A stretch of 64,000 bases of DNA, from assembly GCF_000724605.1 (NCBI RefSeq), contig NZ_CP008802.1, positions 186,001 to 250,000 of the forward strand, read 5' to 3'. The first letter of the stretch is position 1, and each line of letters opens with the position of its first letter. Below the pieces are notes generated by a model that saw nothing but the letters and a program-made list of their open reading frames with translations, had not been told where the DNA came from and did not search any database. This stretch comes from Actinotignum schaalii. Lineage in GTDB: Bacteria; Actinomycetota; Actinomycetes; Actinomycetales; Actinomycetaceae. Shown piece by piece: positions 53,065-60,896 of this stretch. Both the position numbers and the translations under genes were made by a program.

Positions 53065-54924
53065 ATGCGTTTCTTCCCCCCGCGCCGCCCCAGCGGACGG
53101 CATTTTGTGGCCGATGACCGTGCGGACGCCCGCCCGGATAGAGCGGAATCCGCGGCCGCCGGCCCCGAGTCCGAAACTTCCGCCACTGCCGGCCCCGAGC
53201 CCGCTACCTCCGGCGGCTCCGCGGGGCCGGCTATCTCCTCCACCTCGAGCGAGAATACCGCGAGCGAAAAAAGCGCGAGCGCCGCGCGGGCCTCCATCAT
53301 TATGTTCTTCGGCACGCTCGTCTCGCGCATCCTCGGCCTGGTGCGCTCCCCGATTCTCCTCGGCGCGGTGGTGGGCCTGACCTCGCCGGCCGGCAACGCT
53401 TTCGGGATCGCCAATAAGCTCCCCAATCTTATTTACATGATTATTGTGGGGGGCCTCGTCAATGCGGTGCTGGTGCCGGCCATTGTGCGGGCCACCAAAC
53501 GGGGGGAGAAAGAAGGCGCCGCCTTTATTAACAAGCTCCTCACCGTGGCGATTGTGGGCCTGGGCGCGGTAACTGTGCTCATCACCCTGGCCGCTCCCGC
53601 TGTGGTCAAAGTTATGGCGGCCACCATGTCCGAGGACTGGTATCGCCTCACGGTGGCCTGGGCTTACTGGTGCCTGCCCCAAATTTTCTTCTACGGCATG
53701 TACACCGTGATCGGGCAGATCCTCAACGCCCGCGAAAACTTCGGGCCCTATATGTGGGCGCCGGCTCTCAATAACGTGGTGGCGGTGCTCGGGATGCTCG
53801 CCATCCTCGCTCTTTTCGGTTCGGCCACCCCGGAAGACGCCCTGGAAGCGGGGCGCTGGACCGCCTCGCGGGTGGGCTGGCTCGGTGGTATTTCCACCCT
53901 GGGGATCGTCGCCCAAGCGCTTATTCTCATCTGGCCGCTGCGCCGCCTGGGTATCCATTTCCGTTTCGATTTCCGGTGGCGCAATTCCGGGCTGGGAGCG
54001 GCCGGCCGGGCCTCCTGGTGGATGCTCCTCATGATGGTCACCTCCATTATTCCGACGGCGCTCATCTCCAATGCCGCCGCCGGGGCTTCTGACCGGGCCA
54101 TTCGCATGGGGATGAACTCCGAGTACGTGGCGGGCAATTTCGCCTATGACACGGCCTATACGATCTACTCCCTCCCCACCTCACTTTTCGTGGTTTCCAT
54201 CGCCACCGCGGTCTTCACCCGCATTTCGCGCGCCGCGGCGGATGGCGACCGGGATCGGATGCGCCGCGACGTCTCCCGCACTCTGCGCATCGTCTCCACC
54301 ATCATGTTCCTGGCCGCCATCGGCCTCATGGTTTTCGCGGTACCCGTCTCCCGCCTCTTCGCCATTACGTCGAGCGCGGAGCAGGCCGTCACCCTCGGGA
54401 AAGTGGTGGCCTCCATGGCCCTCGGGCTCTTCGGCATCGGCGCGGTGAGCGTGCTCGACCGCGTCTACTACGCCTTCGAGGACACCCGCGGCGCCTTCCT
54501 CATCAGCTTGCCGTTCCAGGGAGCCTCCTGCGTGCTCACGGTTTTCTGCGCGCTGCTCCCGCCCCAACACGTGGTGTGGGCGGTGGGTATCGTGGGCTCA
54601 CTCGCCAATATTTTTGCGGTCATCGTGATGCTCTGGCACCTGTCCCCGCGGATGGGTGGGGTCGACGGCGCAGTCCTGGCATCCTTCCATCTCAAACTCC
54701 TGGGGATTTCTGGCTTGGCAGCCGCGGCCGGCTACGGGGCGGCCCGTCTGGTGGGCCCCGTCTTTAGCCCCATGAGCCCCGCCCAGGCACTCCTGGCTCT
54801 CATCGTGGGGGGAAGCGTCATGGTGCTGGTGTACGTGGGTGGCATGAAGCTGGCAAAAATGGAAGAAATCGACGTGCTTTTCCGCCCCGTGGGTAGGATC
54901 CTGGCCCGGCTACGCCGCCGCTAA
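53065..54924 (+). CDS. murJ: lipid II flippase MurJ
   Basis: MOP-superfamily flippase with about 14 membrane helices. Family segments SIIMFFGTLVSRILGLVRSP, FGIANKLPNLIYMII, GGLVNAVLVPAIVR and the GILQ-like IGQILNARENF are visible. The first ~70 residues are an unusual Ala/Ser/Glu/Pro-rich cytoplasmic extension. No kinase-like C-terminal domain as in mycobacterial MviN. 619 residues. Convergent with femX. Confidence 0.92.
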   Translation: MRFFPPRRPSGRHFVADDRADARPDRAESAAAGPESETSATAGPEPATSGGSAGPAISSTSSENTASEKSASAARASIIMFFGTLVSRILGLVRSPILLGAVVGLTSPAGNAFGIANKLPNLIYMIIVGGLVNAVLVPAIVRATKRGEKEGAAFINKLLTVAIVGLGAVTVLITLAAPAVVKVMAATMSEDWYRLTVAWAYWCLPQIFFYGMYTVIGQILNARENFGPYMWAPALNNVVAVLGMLAILALFGSATPEDALEAGRWTASRVGWLGGISTLGIVAQALILIWPLRRLGIHFRFDFRWRNSGLGAAGRASWWMLLMMVTSIIPTALISNAAAGASDRAIRMGMNSEYVAGNFAYDTAYTIYSLPTSLFVVSIATAVFTRISRAAADGDRDRMRRDVSRTLRIVSTIMFLAAIGLMVFAVPVSRLFAITSSAEQAVTLGKVVASMALGLFGIGAVSVLDRVYYAFEDTRGAFLISLPFQGASCVLTVFCALLPPQHVVWAVGIVGSLANIFAVIVMLWHLSPRMGGVDGAVLASFHLKLLGISGLAAAAGYGAARLVGPVFSPMSPAQALLALIVGGSVMVLVYVGGMKLAKMEEIDVLFRPVGRILARLRRR

Positions 54925-54945
54925 TCAGCTTGGTGGCAGATAGCC

Positions 54946-54968
54946 GGGCTGCGCCGGCGGCGCAGCCC
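54946..54968. terminator. hairpin between convergent murJ and femX
   Basis: Perfect 10-base arms GGGCTGCGCC and GGCGCAGCCC with a 3-base loop; no U-tract, but well placed for a bidirectional terminator. Confidence 0.55.
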
Positions 54969-55009
54969 CGTCGTCGTACCTGCTGCGGCGCGGTGGCGTG
55001 CCGGAACCG

Positions 55010-56242
55010 CTAGATTAACGCTCCCGTGAGCTTAGCTTCCGGGCGCAATGCCAGCGCGAAAGTGCCGATGAATTCCTCCACGTTCCCGTTGAGTTTGCGC
55101 TTGTACTCGAGCACCGGGTAATCGGGGCCGGTGGCGTCGAAAATACCGGAAATCCCGAGGGTGTTGTAGGTGGAAATATCGTGGGCGGCCGCCCAGCGCA
55201 GCAGGGTCGATTCCACCGGATAATCACGGTTATAAGTGGTGAAATCCTTATTGAAACCGCGGAGCAGCTGCACCAGCTCATCGCCCCAGCGGAAAGCCAG
55301 AACCCCGGCAAAAGGCACATTATTGCCATAGCGCTGCGCTAAATCGCGGGCCTCGGTTTCCTGCTTGAGGAGGGAAGCGCGCTGGCTGCCGAGCTCCTTG
55401 AGGGCACCCTCCTTCTTGCGGGTGCGCGGCTCGGTGGAATTCTGCGCGATCTGCTCATCGAGGCGGGCGATATTCGCGGTGATGTCCTCCAGGTAGGTGG
55501 CTGGATGCGCGTAGGCAATCGCGAGGAAAGCGCGCTCGGGGCCCAGCTTCTCCATCATCCCGGTATACAGCTGCGCGGAATAATCCGAGATCTCAGCCAT
55601 CTCGGTGCGTTCGCGCGAGGATTCATAAAGCTGGTGGAAGGTATCCCACAATTCGACCCCGCCGGTATGCACCTCCACGCCGTAGCGCCCCACGTGCTTG
55701 ACCTGGCGGCGCATCGTTTTCGTGAGGGAATCAGCGATCTCCTCGAAACTCTTCCCGGCAATATCCTTCGTATAAATAAAATGAATATCGGCCGGGTCAT
55801 GGGGATCCACAGGAATATGCTGGAACCCAGCTGCGCACAGCTGCTCGGCCACCCGCGCACCCAGGGGCGAATCCGCAATTTTCGTGGTGTCCTCATAGAA
55901 AGCGGCGGGCACATTGGGAGTGATGCGCAGCGCAATCACCCGCTTCTTGGTGGCAAGATACGCGGCGAGCTGCGCGAAAAAGAACTCCACCAGCTCACCG
56001 TCCTCCCAATCCAGGGTGGGGCCATTGGTAATAATGGCGCGGGTAAAAAGCTTCTTCCACGGCTGGTACGTAATAAGGGCGACGCCGCGCAGCTGTGCGC
56101 CATCATGCACCCCCACATAATCAACGGCGTCACCCTGCTCGGTGCGCCACTGGCCGTATTCGGGAAGCTGGGCGAGGAAAAGACGCGGGCTGTGGCGGGT
56201 TGCGGAAGCGTATTCCTCGGCGGTCAAGGTGGTGAAATGCAT
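55010..56242 (-). CDS. FemX/FemAB-family peptidoglycan bridge aminoacyltransferase
   Basis: Uses aminoacyl-tRNA to add amino acids to the lipid II side chain. Two GNAT-like halves with a helical coiled-coil arm at about residues 249-305, the FemA-type hairpin arm. The segment TKTMRRQVKHVGRYGVEV is typical. 410 residues. Which amino acid it adds (Ala, Ser, Gly or Lys) cannot be told. Leaderless start, divergent from yibE across a shared repeat region. Confidence 0.9.
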   Translation of the reverse strand: MHFTTLTAEEYASATRHSPRLFLAQLPEYGQWRTEQGDAVDYVGVHDGAQLRGVALITYQPWKKLFTRAIITNGPTLDWEDGELVEFFFAQLAAYLATKKRVIALRITPNVPAAFYEDTTKIADSPLGARVAEQLCAAGFQHIPVDPHDPADIHFIYTKDIAGKSFEEIADSLTKTMRRQVKHVGRYGVEVHTGGVELWDTFHQLYESSRERTEMAEISDYSAQLYTGMMEKLGPERAFLAIAYAHPATYLEDITANIARLDEQIAQNSTEPRTRKKEGALKELGSQRASLLKQETEARDLAQRYGNNVPFAGVLAFRWGDELVQLLRGFNKDFTTYNRDYPVESTLLRWAAAHDISTYNTLGISGIFDATGPDYPVLEYKRKLNGNVEEFIGTFALALRPEAKLTGALI

Positions 56243-56248
56243 GTATAC

Positions 56249-56254
56249 AGTCTA
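56249..56254 (-). promoter_or_regulatory. candidate -10 of leaderless femX promoter
   Basis: Minus-strand TAGACT, six bases, then ATG at 56242. Confidence 0.5.
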
Positions 56255-56277
56255 GCGAGTGCGTATCGCGGCGGCGG

Positions 56278-56332
56278 GAGGAAACACCTGTTCCCACGCG
56301 GTGTCGCGAGAGGAAACACCTGTTCCCACGCG
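56278..56332. promoter_or_regulatory. 23-bp perfect direct repeat in the femX/yibE divergent region
   Basis: A 23-base unit beginning GAGGAAACACCTG occurs at 56278-56300 and 56310-56332. Each has inverted GGAA/TTCC ends. The first lies just upstream of the femX -35 position, and the second covers the yibE -35 position. Confidence 0.7.
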
Positions 56333-56346
56333 CGGCGGCGGGCCGG

Positions 56347-56352
56347 TAGCCT
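56347..56352 (+). promoter_or_regulatory. candidate -10 of leaderless yibE promoter
   Basis: TAGCCT, six bases, then GTG 56359. Confidence 0.45.
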
Positions 56353-56358
56353 GAAGGC

Positions 56359-57513
56359 GTGCATCATCATTCAGATATCGAGGTCCCGGCGCGGGTGCGC
56401 CGCAAGGTCGGGCGCCTGCTTGCCGCTATTGTTGTTCCCCTCGCGCTGCTTACCGCGATTGCGCTAGTGGTGCTGTGGCCGCGCGGGGAGTCCCCGGTGG
56501 GCTCCATTCCGCTGAATTCCCCGGGCGTGCAGATGGTGAGCGGGCCGATTACCTCAGTGGGGCAGACGGATGCCCAGGGCCAGACTCCGGTGGAGATGGA
56601 GGTCGAGGGCGTGCCGGTTCCCGTGCACGTCCCCGCCGAGGTGGTGGCCTCCGGACTGGAGGTGGGCGACGTGATCGAAGCCCGTTTCAACCCGGCTATG
56701 GTCACCTCGGGCACCGCCCATATTTTCGTTGATTTCGAGCGCGGGATGCCCCTGGCGCTGCTGGCCGGGCTGTACGTGCTGGTCATTGTGGCGGTGGCAC
56801 GCTGGAAGGGGCTGGCGGCGCTCGCGGGCCTGGGGGTGTCCCTCCTCGTGGTCGGCTTCTTTATTATCCCGGCATTGGCCAGCGGTGGGAATGCTTTCGC
56901 AGTGGTGCTCACCGGGGCGTCGGCGATGATGTTCGCCTCGATTTATATGGCCCACGGTATTTCTATCCGCACCACCACCGCGATTATCGGCACGTTCCTC
57001 GGGCTTCTTATCACCACGGCGGTGGCGGTGTGGGCGGTGGGTGCCCAAAACCTGAGCGGCACGGGCGGGGAACAAACCGCGATGCTGTCCTGGAGCCTGG
57101 GCGGTATCAATATGCGCACACTGCTGCTAGCGGGGATTATTTTGGCCGGGCTCGGGGCTCTCAATGATGTCACTATTACCCAGGTTTCCACCATTTGGGA
57201 GCTGCATGCCGAATCGCCGAGCACGCCCCGCCGCCGCCTCATCAGCCGCGGGATGGCCATCGGGCGCGACCATATTGCCTCGACCGTTTACACGCTGGCT
57301 TTTGCCTACGTGGGGGCCTCGCTGCCCCTTCTTATTCTCGCCTCGATTTACCAGCGGTCTTTCCTAGACCTCATGCAGGTGGAGCAGATCGCGGAGGAGA
57401 TCACCCGTACCCTGGCTGCCTCCGTTGGTTTGGTATTAGCAATTCCTTTGACGACGGCGGTAGCCGCGCTCCTCGCTCCTGTGGCACCCGGGCGGGATCG
57501 GGTGAGCGCCTAG
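56359..57513 (+). CDS. YibE/F-like multipass membrane protein
   Basis: 384-residue membrane protein of the YibE/F family, function unknown in Actinobacteria. One N-terminal helix (~20-44), an extracytoplasmic small domain (~50-120) and seven to eight further helices; family segments GLGALNDVTITQVSTIWEL and GRDHIASTVYTLAFAYVG. GTG start appears leaderless. The intergenic region after it was hit by the IS element. Confidence 0.85.
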   Translation: MHHHSDIEVPARVRRKVGRLLAAIVVPLALLTAIALVVLWPRGESPVGSIPLNSPGVQMVSGPITSVGQTDAQGQTPVEMEVEGVPVPVHVPAEVVASGLEVGDVIEARFNPAMVTSGTAHIFVDFERGMPLALLAGLYVLVIVAVARWKGLAALAGLGVSLLVVGFFIIPALASGGNAFAVVLTGASAMMFASIYMAHGISIRTTTAIIGTFLGLLITTAVAVWAVGAQNLSGTGGEQTAMLSWSLGGINMRTLLLAGIILAGLGALNDVTITQVSTIWELHAESPSTPRRRLISRGMAIGRDHIASTVYTLAFAYVGASLPLLILASIYQRSFLDLMQVEQIAEEITRTLAASVGLVLAIPLTTAVAALLAPVAPGRDRVSA

Positions 57514-57544
57514 CTTGCGGCTCAACGCTGCGGCCAAGCAGCGG

Positions 57545-57577
57545 TGAGATGCGCTGGTGACCGGGCTCCCGTGGAGA
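57545..57577 (+). repeat. left copy of the 33-bp target-site duplication
   Basis: Identical to 59280-59312 on the other side of the IS element. Confidence 0.85.
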
Positions 57578-57685
57578 CCTGAGTCGTGCAACTTTTTGAG
57601 TTTTGAGATTTTCTCGAGTGTTTTGCCTGGTCAGGGGCTTGTGGTTGGTGGTTTTGGGTCACTAAAAGGGTGGTGGTGTTTTAGC

Positions 57686-57691
57686 TAGACT
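57686..57691 (+). promoter_or_regulatory. candidate -10 of leaderless transposase promoter
   Basis: TAGACT, six bases, then ATG 57698, inside the element. Confidence 0.45.
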
Positions 57692-57697
57692 AAGGCC

Positions 57698-59263
57698 ATG
57701 GCGCCTTTCCTACGTAAAGTGAGAACCGCCTCGGGTGCCACGGCCGTGCAGATCGTGGAAAAACAAGGCCGGGTAAACCGGGTCATCAAACACCTCGGCT
57801 CAGCACACGACGAGGCCACACTGGCAGCATTACTCGAGAAAGGCCGCCAAGAACTCTCCCCGGGCCAGTTAAAACTCGACTTATTCGATAGTGGTAGCCC
57901 TGGTAGCCCGCGCGCTTCTACCCTGGCTAAACGATCAACACTACTGTGGCAAGTCCTCCAGGACGCCTACCGGGTAGTGGGCTTCGACCAGGCTATCAGA
58001 GACAACGTATTCGAGCAGTTGGTTTTAGCCAGAATTGTTGAACCGGCCTCGAAAGCCGACACAATCCGTATCCTCGACGAGCTCGGCGTCGAGCACGCGA
58101 GTTTGCGTACCATATTCACTACCCTGCGTCGCTGCGCGGATAAAGACTACCGCTCCCAACTCGCCCAGGCGTGTTTCCAGCACGCCACAAAATCCGGGGA
58201 TCTATCACTGGTGTTGTATGACGTGACTACCCTGTATTTCGAGGCTGAACGCGAGGACGAGGACGGGGACGCGAATGAGGGATTACGGAAAGTCGGGTAC
58301 TCGAAAGAAAGACGTGTTGACCCTCAAATCGTGGTGGGTTTGCTGGTAGACCGTGGCGGGTTTCCTTTGGAGATCGGTTGTTTTGAGGGTAACAAAGCTG
58401 AAACTAAAACCATTCTCCCAGTCGTGAAAGGCTTTCAAGCCCGTCACGGGTTAGATAGTTTCGTGGTGGTAGCAGACGCGGGAATGCTCAGCGCCAACAA
58501 CCTCAAGGAATTAGACGCAGCCGGGTTCAGGTTCATAGTCGGGGCCAGGCAAACCAAAGCACCCTACGATCTGGAATCCCATTTCCACTGGCATGGCGCG
58601 TCTTTTACTGACGGGCAGATTATCGACACGGTCACGCCCAGGCATGCCAATACGAAAGTCAATGACAAGTTGAAGGAAGGCGAGCCTGTGTGGGATGAGA
58701 CTATGGTCAAGTCCTGGCGGGCTATCTGGCAGTACTCCGCAAGGCGAGCCCGCAGGGATGGGCTCACCCTGGAAGCCCAACGCCGGCGTGCTATGGAAGC
58801 GATAGAAGGCGTTAAGCCCGCGCGTAAACCCAGGTTCGTGAAAACCACTCGTAACGGTTGTAGTTTCGATGAGGTGGCCTTTGAACGCGCCCGGAGGCTA
58901 GAAGGATTGAAAGGCTATGTCACTAATATCCCGGCCATGGTGGCTCCGGCAACGCAAATCATTGATTCCTACCACGAATTGTGGCATGTAGAACAGTCTT
59001 TCCGTATGTCTAAATCGGATTTACGAGCCAGGCCGATATTCCACCGGAAGCGTGACGCAATTGAAGCGCACCTGACCGTGGTGATGGGTGCTTTGGCTAT
59101 CTCCCGTTATCTCTACCAGAAAACCGGGGTCACGACTAAAAAACTCGTACGCCTGCTACGCCCGATCCAGGAACAAACCATCCTTTATCAAGGCCATGAA
59201 ATCCGTTCCAGTGATCCCGTCCCGCCCCAAGCCCAAGAAATCCTAGACAGTCTGGGTCACTAA
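57698..59263 (+). CDS. IS1634-family transposase
   Basis: 521-residue DDE transposase of the IS4/IS1634 group. Likely catalytic residues are Asp175 (LYDVTTLYFE), Asp260 (VADAGMLS) and Glu432 (WHVEQSFRMSKSDL, the Y-(2)-R-(3)-E-(6)-K-like block). The frame is intact, so the element may be active. Codon use is less GC-biased than neighbouring genes, consistent with transfer. Confidence 0.93.
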   Translation: MAPFLRKVRTASGATAVQIVEKQGRVNRVIKHLGSAHDEATLAALLEKGRQELSPGQLKLDLFDSGSPGSPRASTLAKRSTLLWQVLQDAYRVVGFDQAIRDNVFEQLVLARIVEPASKADTIRILDELGVEHASLRTIFTTLRRCADKDYRSQLAQACFQHATKSGDLSLVLYDVTTLYFEAEREDEDGDANEGLRKVGYSKERRVDPQIVVGLLVDRGGFPLEIGCFEGNKAETKTILPVVKGFQARHGLDSFVVVADAGMLSANNLKELDAAGFRFIVGARQTKAPYDLESHFHWHGASFTDGQIIDTVTPRHANTKVNDKLKEGEPVWDETMVKSWRAIWQYSARRARRDGLTLEAQRRRAMEAIEGVKPARKPRFVKTTRNGCSFDEVAFERARRLEGLKGYVTNIPAMVAPATQIIDSYHELWHVEQSFRMSKSDLRARPIFHRKRDAIEAHLTVVMGALAISRYLYQKTGVTTKKLVRLLRPIQEQTILYQGHEIRSSDPVPPQAQEILDSLGH

Positions 59264-59279
59264 AGTTGCACGACTCAGG

Positions 59280-59312
59280 TGAGATGCGCTGGTGACCGGG
59301 CTCCCGTGGAGA
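59280..59312 (+). repeat. right copy of the 33-bp target-site duplication
   Basis: Identical to 57545-57577. Confidence 0.85.
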
Positions 59313-59388
59313 TCTGGTCCCGTGGAGAGCAGATTCCCGTAGAAATCAGCTTCCTCTCGGAGATCAGGTTCCCCGTGGAGATCCGGTG
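59303..59388 (+). repeat. degenerate ~17-bp repeats at the IS insertion site
   Basis: CCCGTGGAGA-like units start near 59303, 59319, 59336, 59356 and 59372 (one lacks the leading CCC). They lie between convergent yibE and the PRC-barrel gene and continue the sequence duplicated around the IS. Confidence 0.55.
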
Positions 59389-59389
59389 C

Positions 59390-59734
59390 CTAAGCGTTAG
59401 TAGTGTGCTCTTTGCCGTCGGCAATATCGGTGAGGGCAAAATGCTCGTAAATGCGCTGCTGTTGATCCTCGGTCAGGCCGTCCTCCACCGACCAGGCCGG
59501 AGCGCTGGCCACCGCTTCTGCGGAAACGGCGAGGATGAGCCTGCCGTCCACCAGGCGCGAACCGCGCAGCGGAACCAGGGCGGAGCGAAGATTAAATAAT
59601 CCCCGTCCGATGAGGGCAAAGGTGGGTTGCCCGCTGGCATCATCGAGGAATACCTCGCGCACCGGCCCAATCTCCGCTTCAGAGCGGTCATAAGCGGTGG
59701 CATCCATAATGTCGCGGACGGTTACCTCAGCCAT
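59390..59734 (-). CDS. PRC-barrel domain protein (short paralogue)
   Basis: 114-residue protein with one PRC-barrel domain (~5-80): TVRDIMDATAYDRSEAEIG, VREVFLDDASGQPTFA and ALVPLRGS. Closely parallels the N-terminal half of the next minus-strand gene, so the two arose by duplication. PRC barrels are found in RNA-processing and stress proteins; role unknown. Start ATG with GAGG five to six bases upstream. Confidence 0.85.
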   Translation of the reverse strand: MAEVTVRDIMDATAYDRSEAEIGPVREVFLDDASGQPTFALIGRGLFNLRSALVPLRGSRLVDGRLILAVSAEAVASAPAWSVEDGLTEDQQQRIYEHFALTDIADGKEHTTNA

Positions 59735-59832
59735 TTTTCCTCTTTCCCTAGCTTCGCTGCGCGGCTCACGTGCCCGCGCGGCTCACGTTCCTGCCTGGCC
59801 GTGCCTAGCAGGCCAGGTTTCTCACGAGCCTA

Positions 59833-60609
59833 CTACTTGGTGGAGCGACCCGTTTCGTCTTCGATTTCGATCTGTTCCTTGGCCACATCTTCGGAAACCG
59901 TTTCGGTATCCCGCACGACATCCTTATGGAGAGAAACGCGCTCGACGGGTACGGTTTCTTTCTCCACATTCACGCGCTCTTCATGAAGGGTGACAGCGGC
60001 ACCCCCTTCAGAAATCTCACCAACGTACTCTTCACCTTCCTTGACAGGGGTGCGTTCCACCCGCACTTCTTCGCGAGTCACGGGCACCTCCACCGTTTCG
60101 GTGTCATGCACAACGTACTTATGCAGCCGCACGGTACCGGTCGCCACATTGTCCTTAGAAACATTGAGGCGCTCCTCGGAACGAACCACGGAATTATCAT
60201 CCGCGTCAGTTACCGGGGCGGGATGCTCGGCCGCAGTGCGAGGCTCACCGGTACCTACCGGCGGAACCTCGGTGGCGTAGCGGTCGCCTTCGTGAGCATC
60301 CGTGAGATGGTAGTGGGCGAGCAGGCGGTCCTGCTCTTCGGGGGTGATGCCCTGTTCCACATCGAAATCAGGGGCATCCTTAATTGCATCCTTGACGAAA
60401 GCCAGGTGGAGTTCTTCACCCTCGAGGTGCGAACCGCGCAGCGGAACGAGGCTGGAGGACATACCGAAGAGCCCGTGGCCCACTTCCACGAAAAAGGGTT
60501 GGCCCGTTTCGGCGTCAAGGAATACCTCCTTCACTCCGCCGAGCTTATCGTTATGGGAATCAAATGCGGTGGCGTTCAGGAGATCCTGAACATTCTTGTT
60601 CTCGGCCAT
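59833..60609 (-). CDS. PRC-barrel and DUF2382 (YsnF-like) stress protein
   Basis: 258 residues: PRC-barrel (~1-100), linker, then a DUF2382 region made of two halves (EERLNVSKDNVATGTVRLHK and EERVNVEKETVPVERVSLHK). DUF2382 occurs in YsnF general-stress proteins. ATG 60609 has AGGAAGG about ten bases upstream; the frame extends 36 codons further without similarity. Probably one unit with the shorter paralogue downstream. Confidence 0.86.
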   Translation of the reverse strand: MAENKNVQDLLNATAFDSHNDKLGGVKEVFLDAETGQPFFVEVGHGLFGMSSSLVPLRGSHLEGEELHLAFVKDAIKDAPDFDVEQGITPEEQDRLLAHYHLTDAHEGDRYATEVPPVGTGEPRTAAEHPAPVTDADDNSVVRSEERLNVSKDNVATGTVRLHKYVVHDTETVEVPVTREEVRVERTPVKEGEEYVGEISEGGAAVTLHEERVNVEKETVPVERVSLHKDVVRDTETVSEDVAKEQIEIEDETGRSTK

Positions 60610-60856
60610 ATGTGGTGTGCCTTCCTGATAGAAAATGTAGAACCGAGGCCAGGTAGCCGAAGCTAACTGCTCACGTGTGGTGGTGACACCTACTTCCCAG
60701 CCACGGCCGGAGAGCATGGCCCCACGCGGCGTGGGCGGTGCGGGAAGAACGCAATTTGCCTGGGAACTCTGGCGAGTTCATTTGTAGCCTACCGTGATGC
60801 AGGTCATATAGCTGGGTGTTTAGCTCACGGAATAACTCTCGCTCCTGGCTGTGCGG

Positions 60857-60862
60857 TACCCT
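60857..60862 (+). promoter_or_regulatory. candidate -10 of dusB
   Basis: TACCCT, giving a leader of about 28 bases to ATG 60897. The remainder of the 287-base divergent region 60610-60896 holds no other clear element. Confidence 0.35.
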
Positions 60863-60896
60863 CATCCATGACGCAGGACGGGAAGAAGGGAAGCGT

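Larger units (their letters stand above)
57578..59279 (+). mobile_element. IS1634-family insertion sequence, 1702 bp
   Basis: Perfect 18-base terminal inverted repeats (CCTGAGTCGTGCAACTTT at 57578-57595 and its complement at 59262-59279) enclose one transposase gene. Flanked by a 33-bp direct repeat. The right inverted repeat overlaps the transposase stop codon. The leader (57596-57697) is T/G-rich and unlike its surroundings. GGGTCACTAAA occurs near both inner ends (57656 and 59254). Confidence 0.9.

Noticed and set aside
51625-53958. 777-residue open frame on the minus strand
   Set aside because: Opposite to the ATP-grasp gene and murJ; His/Gly/Arg-rich translation typical of an antisense shadow.
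59264-59389. Remnant gene beside the IS element
   Set aside because: Only degenerate short repeats; no coding similarity in any frame.
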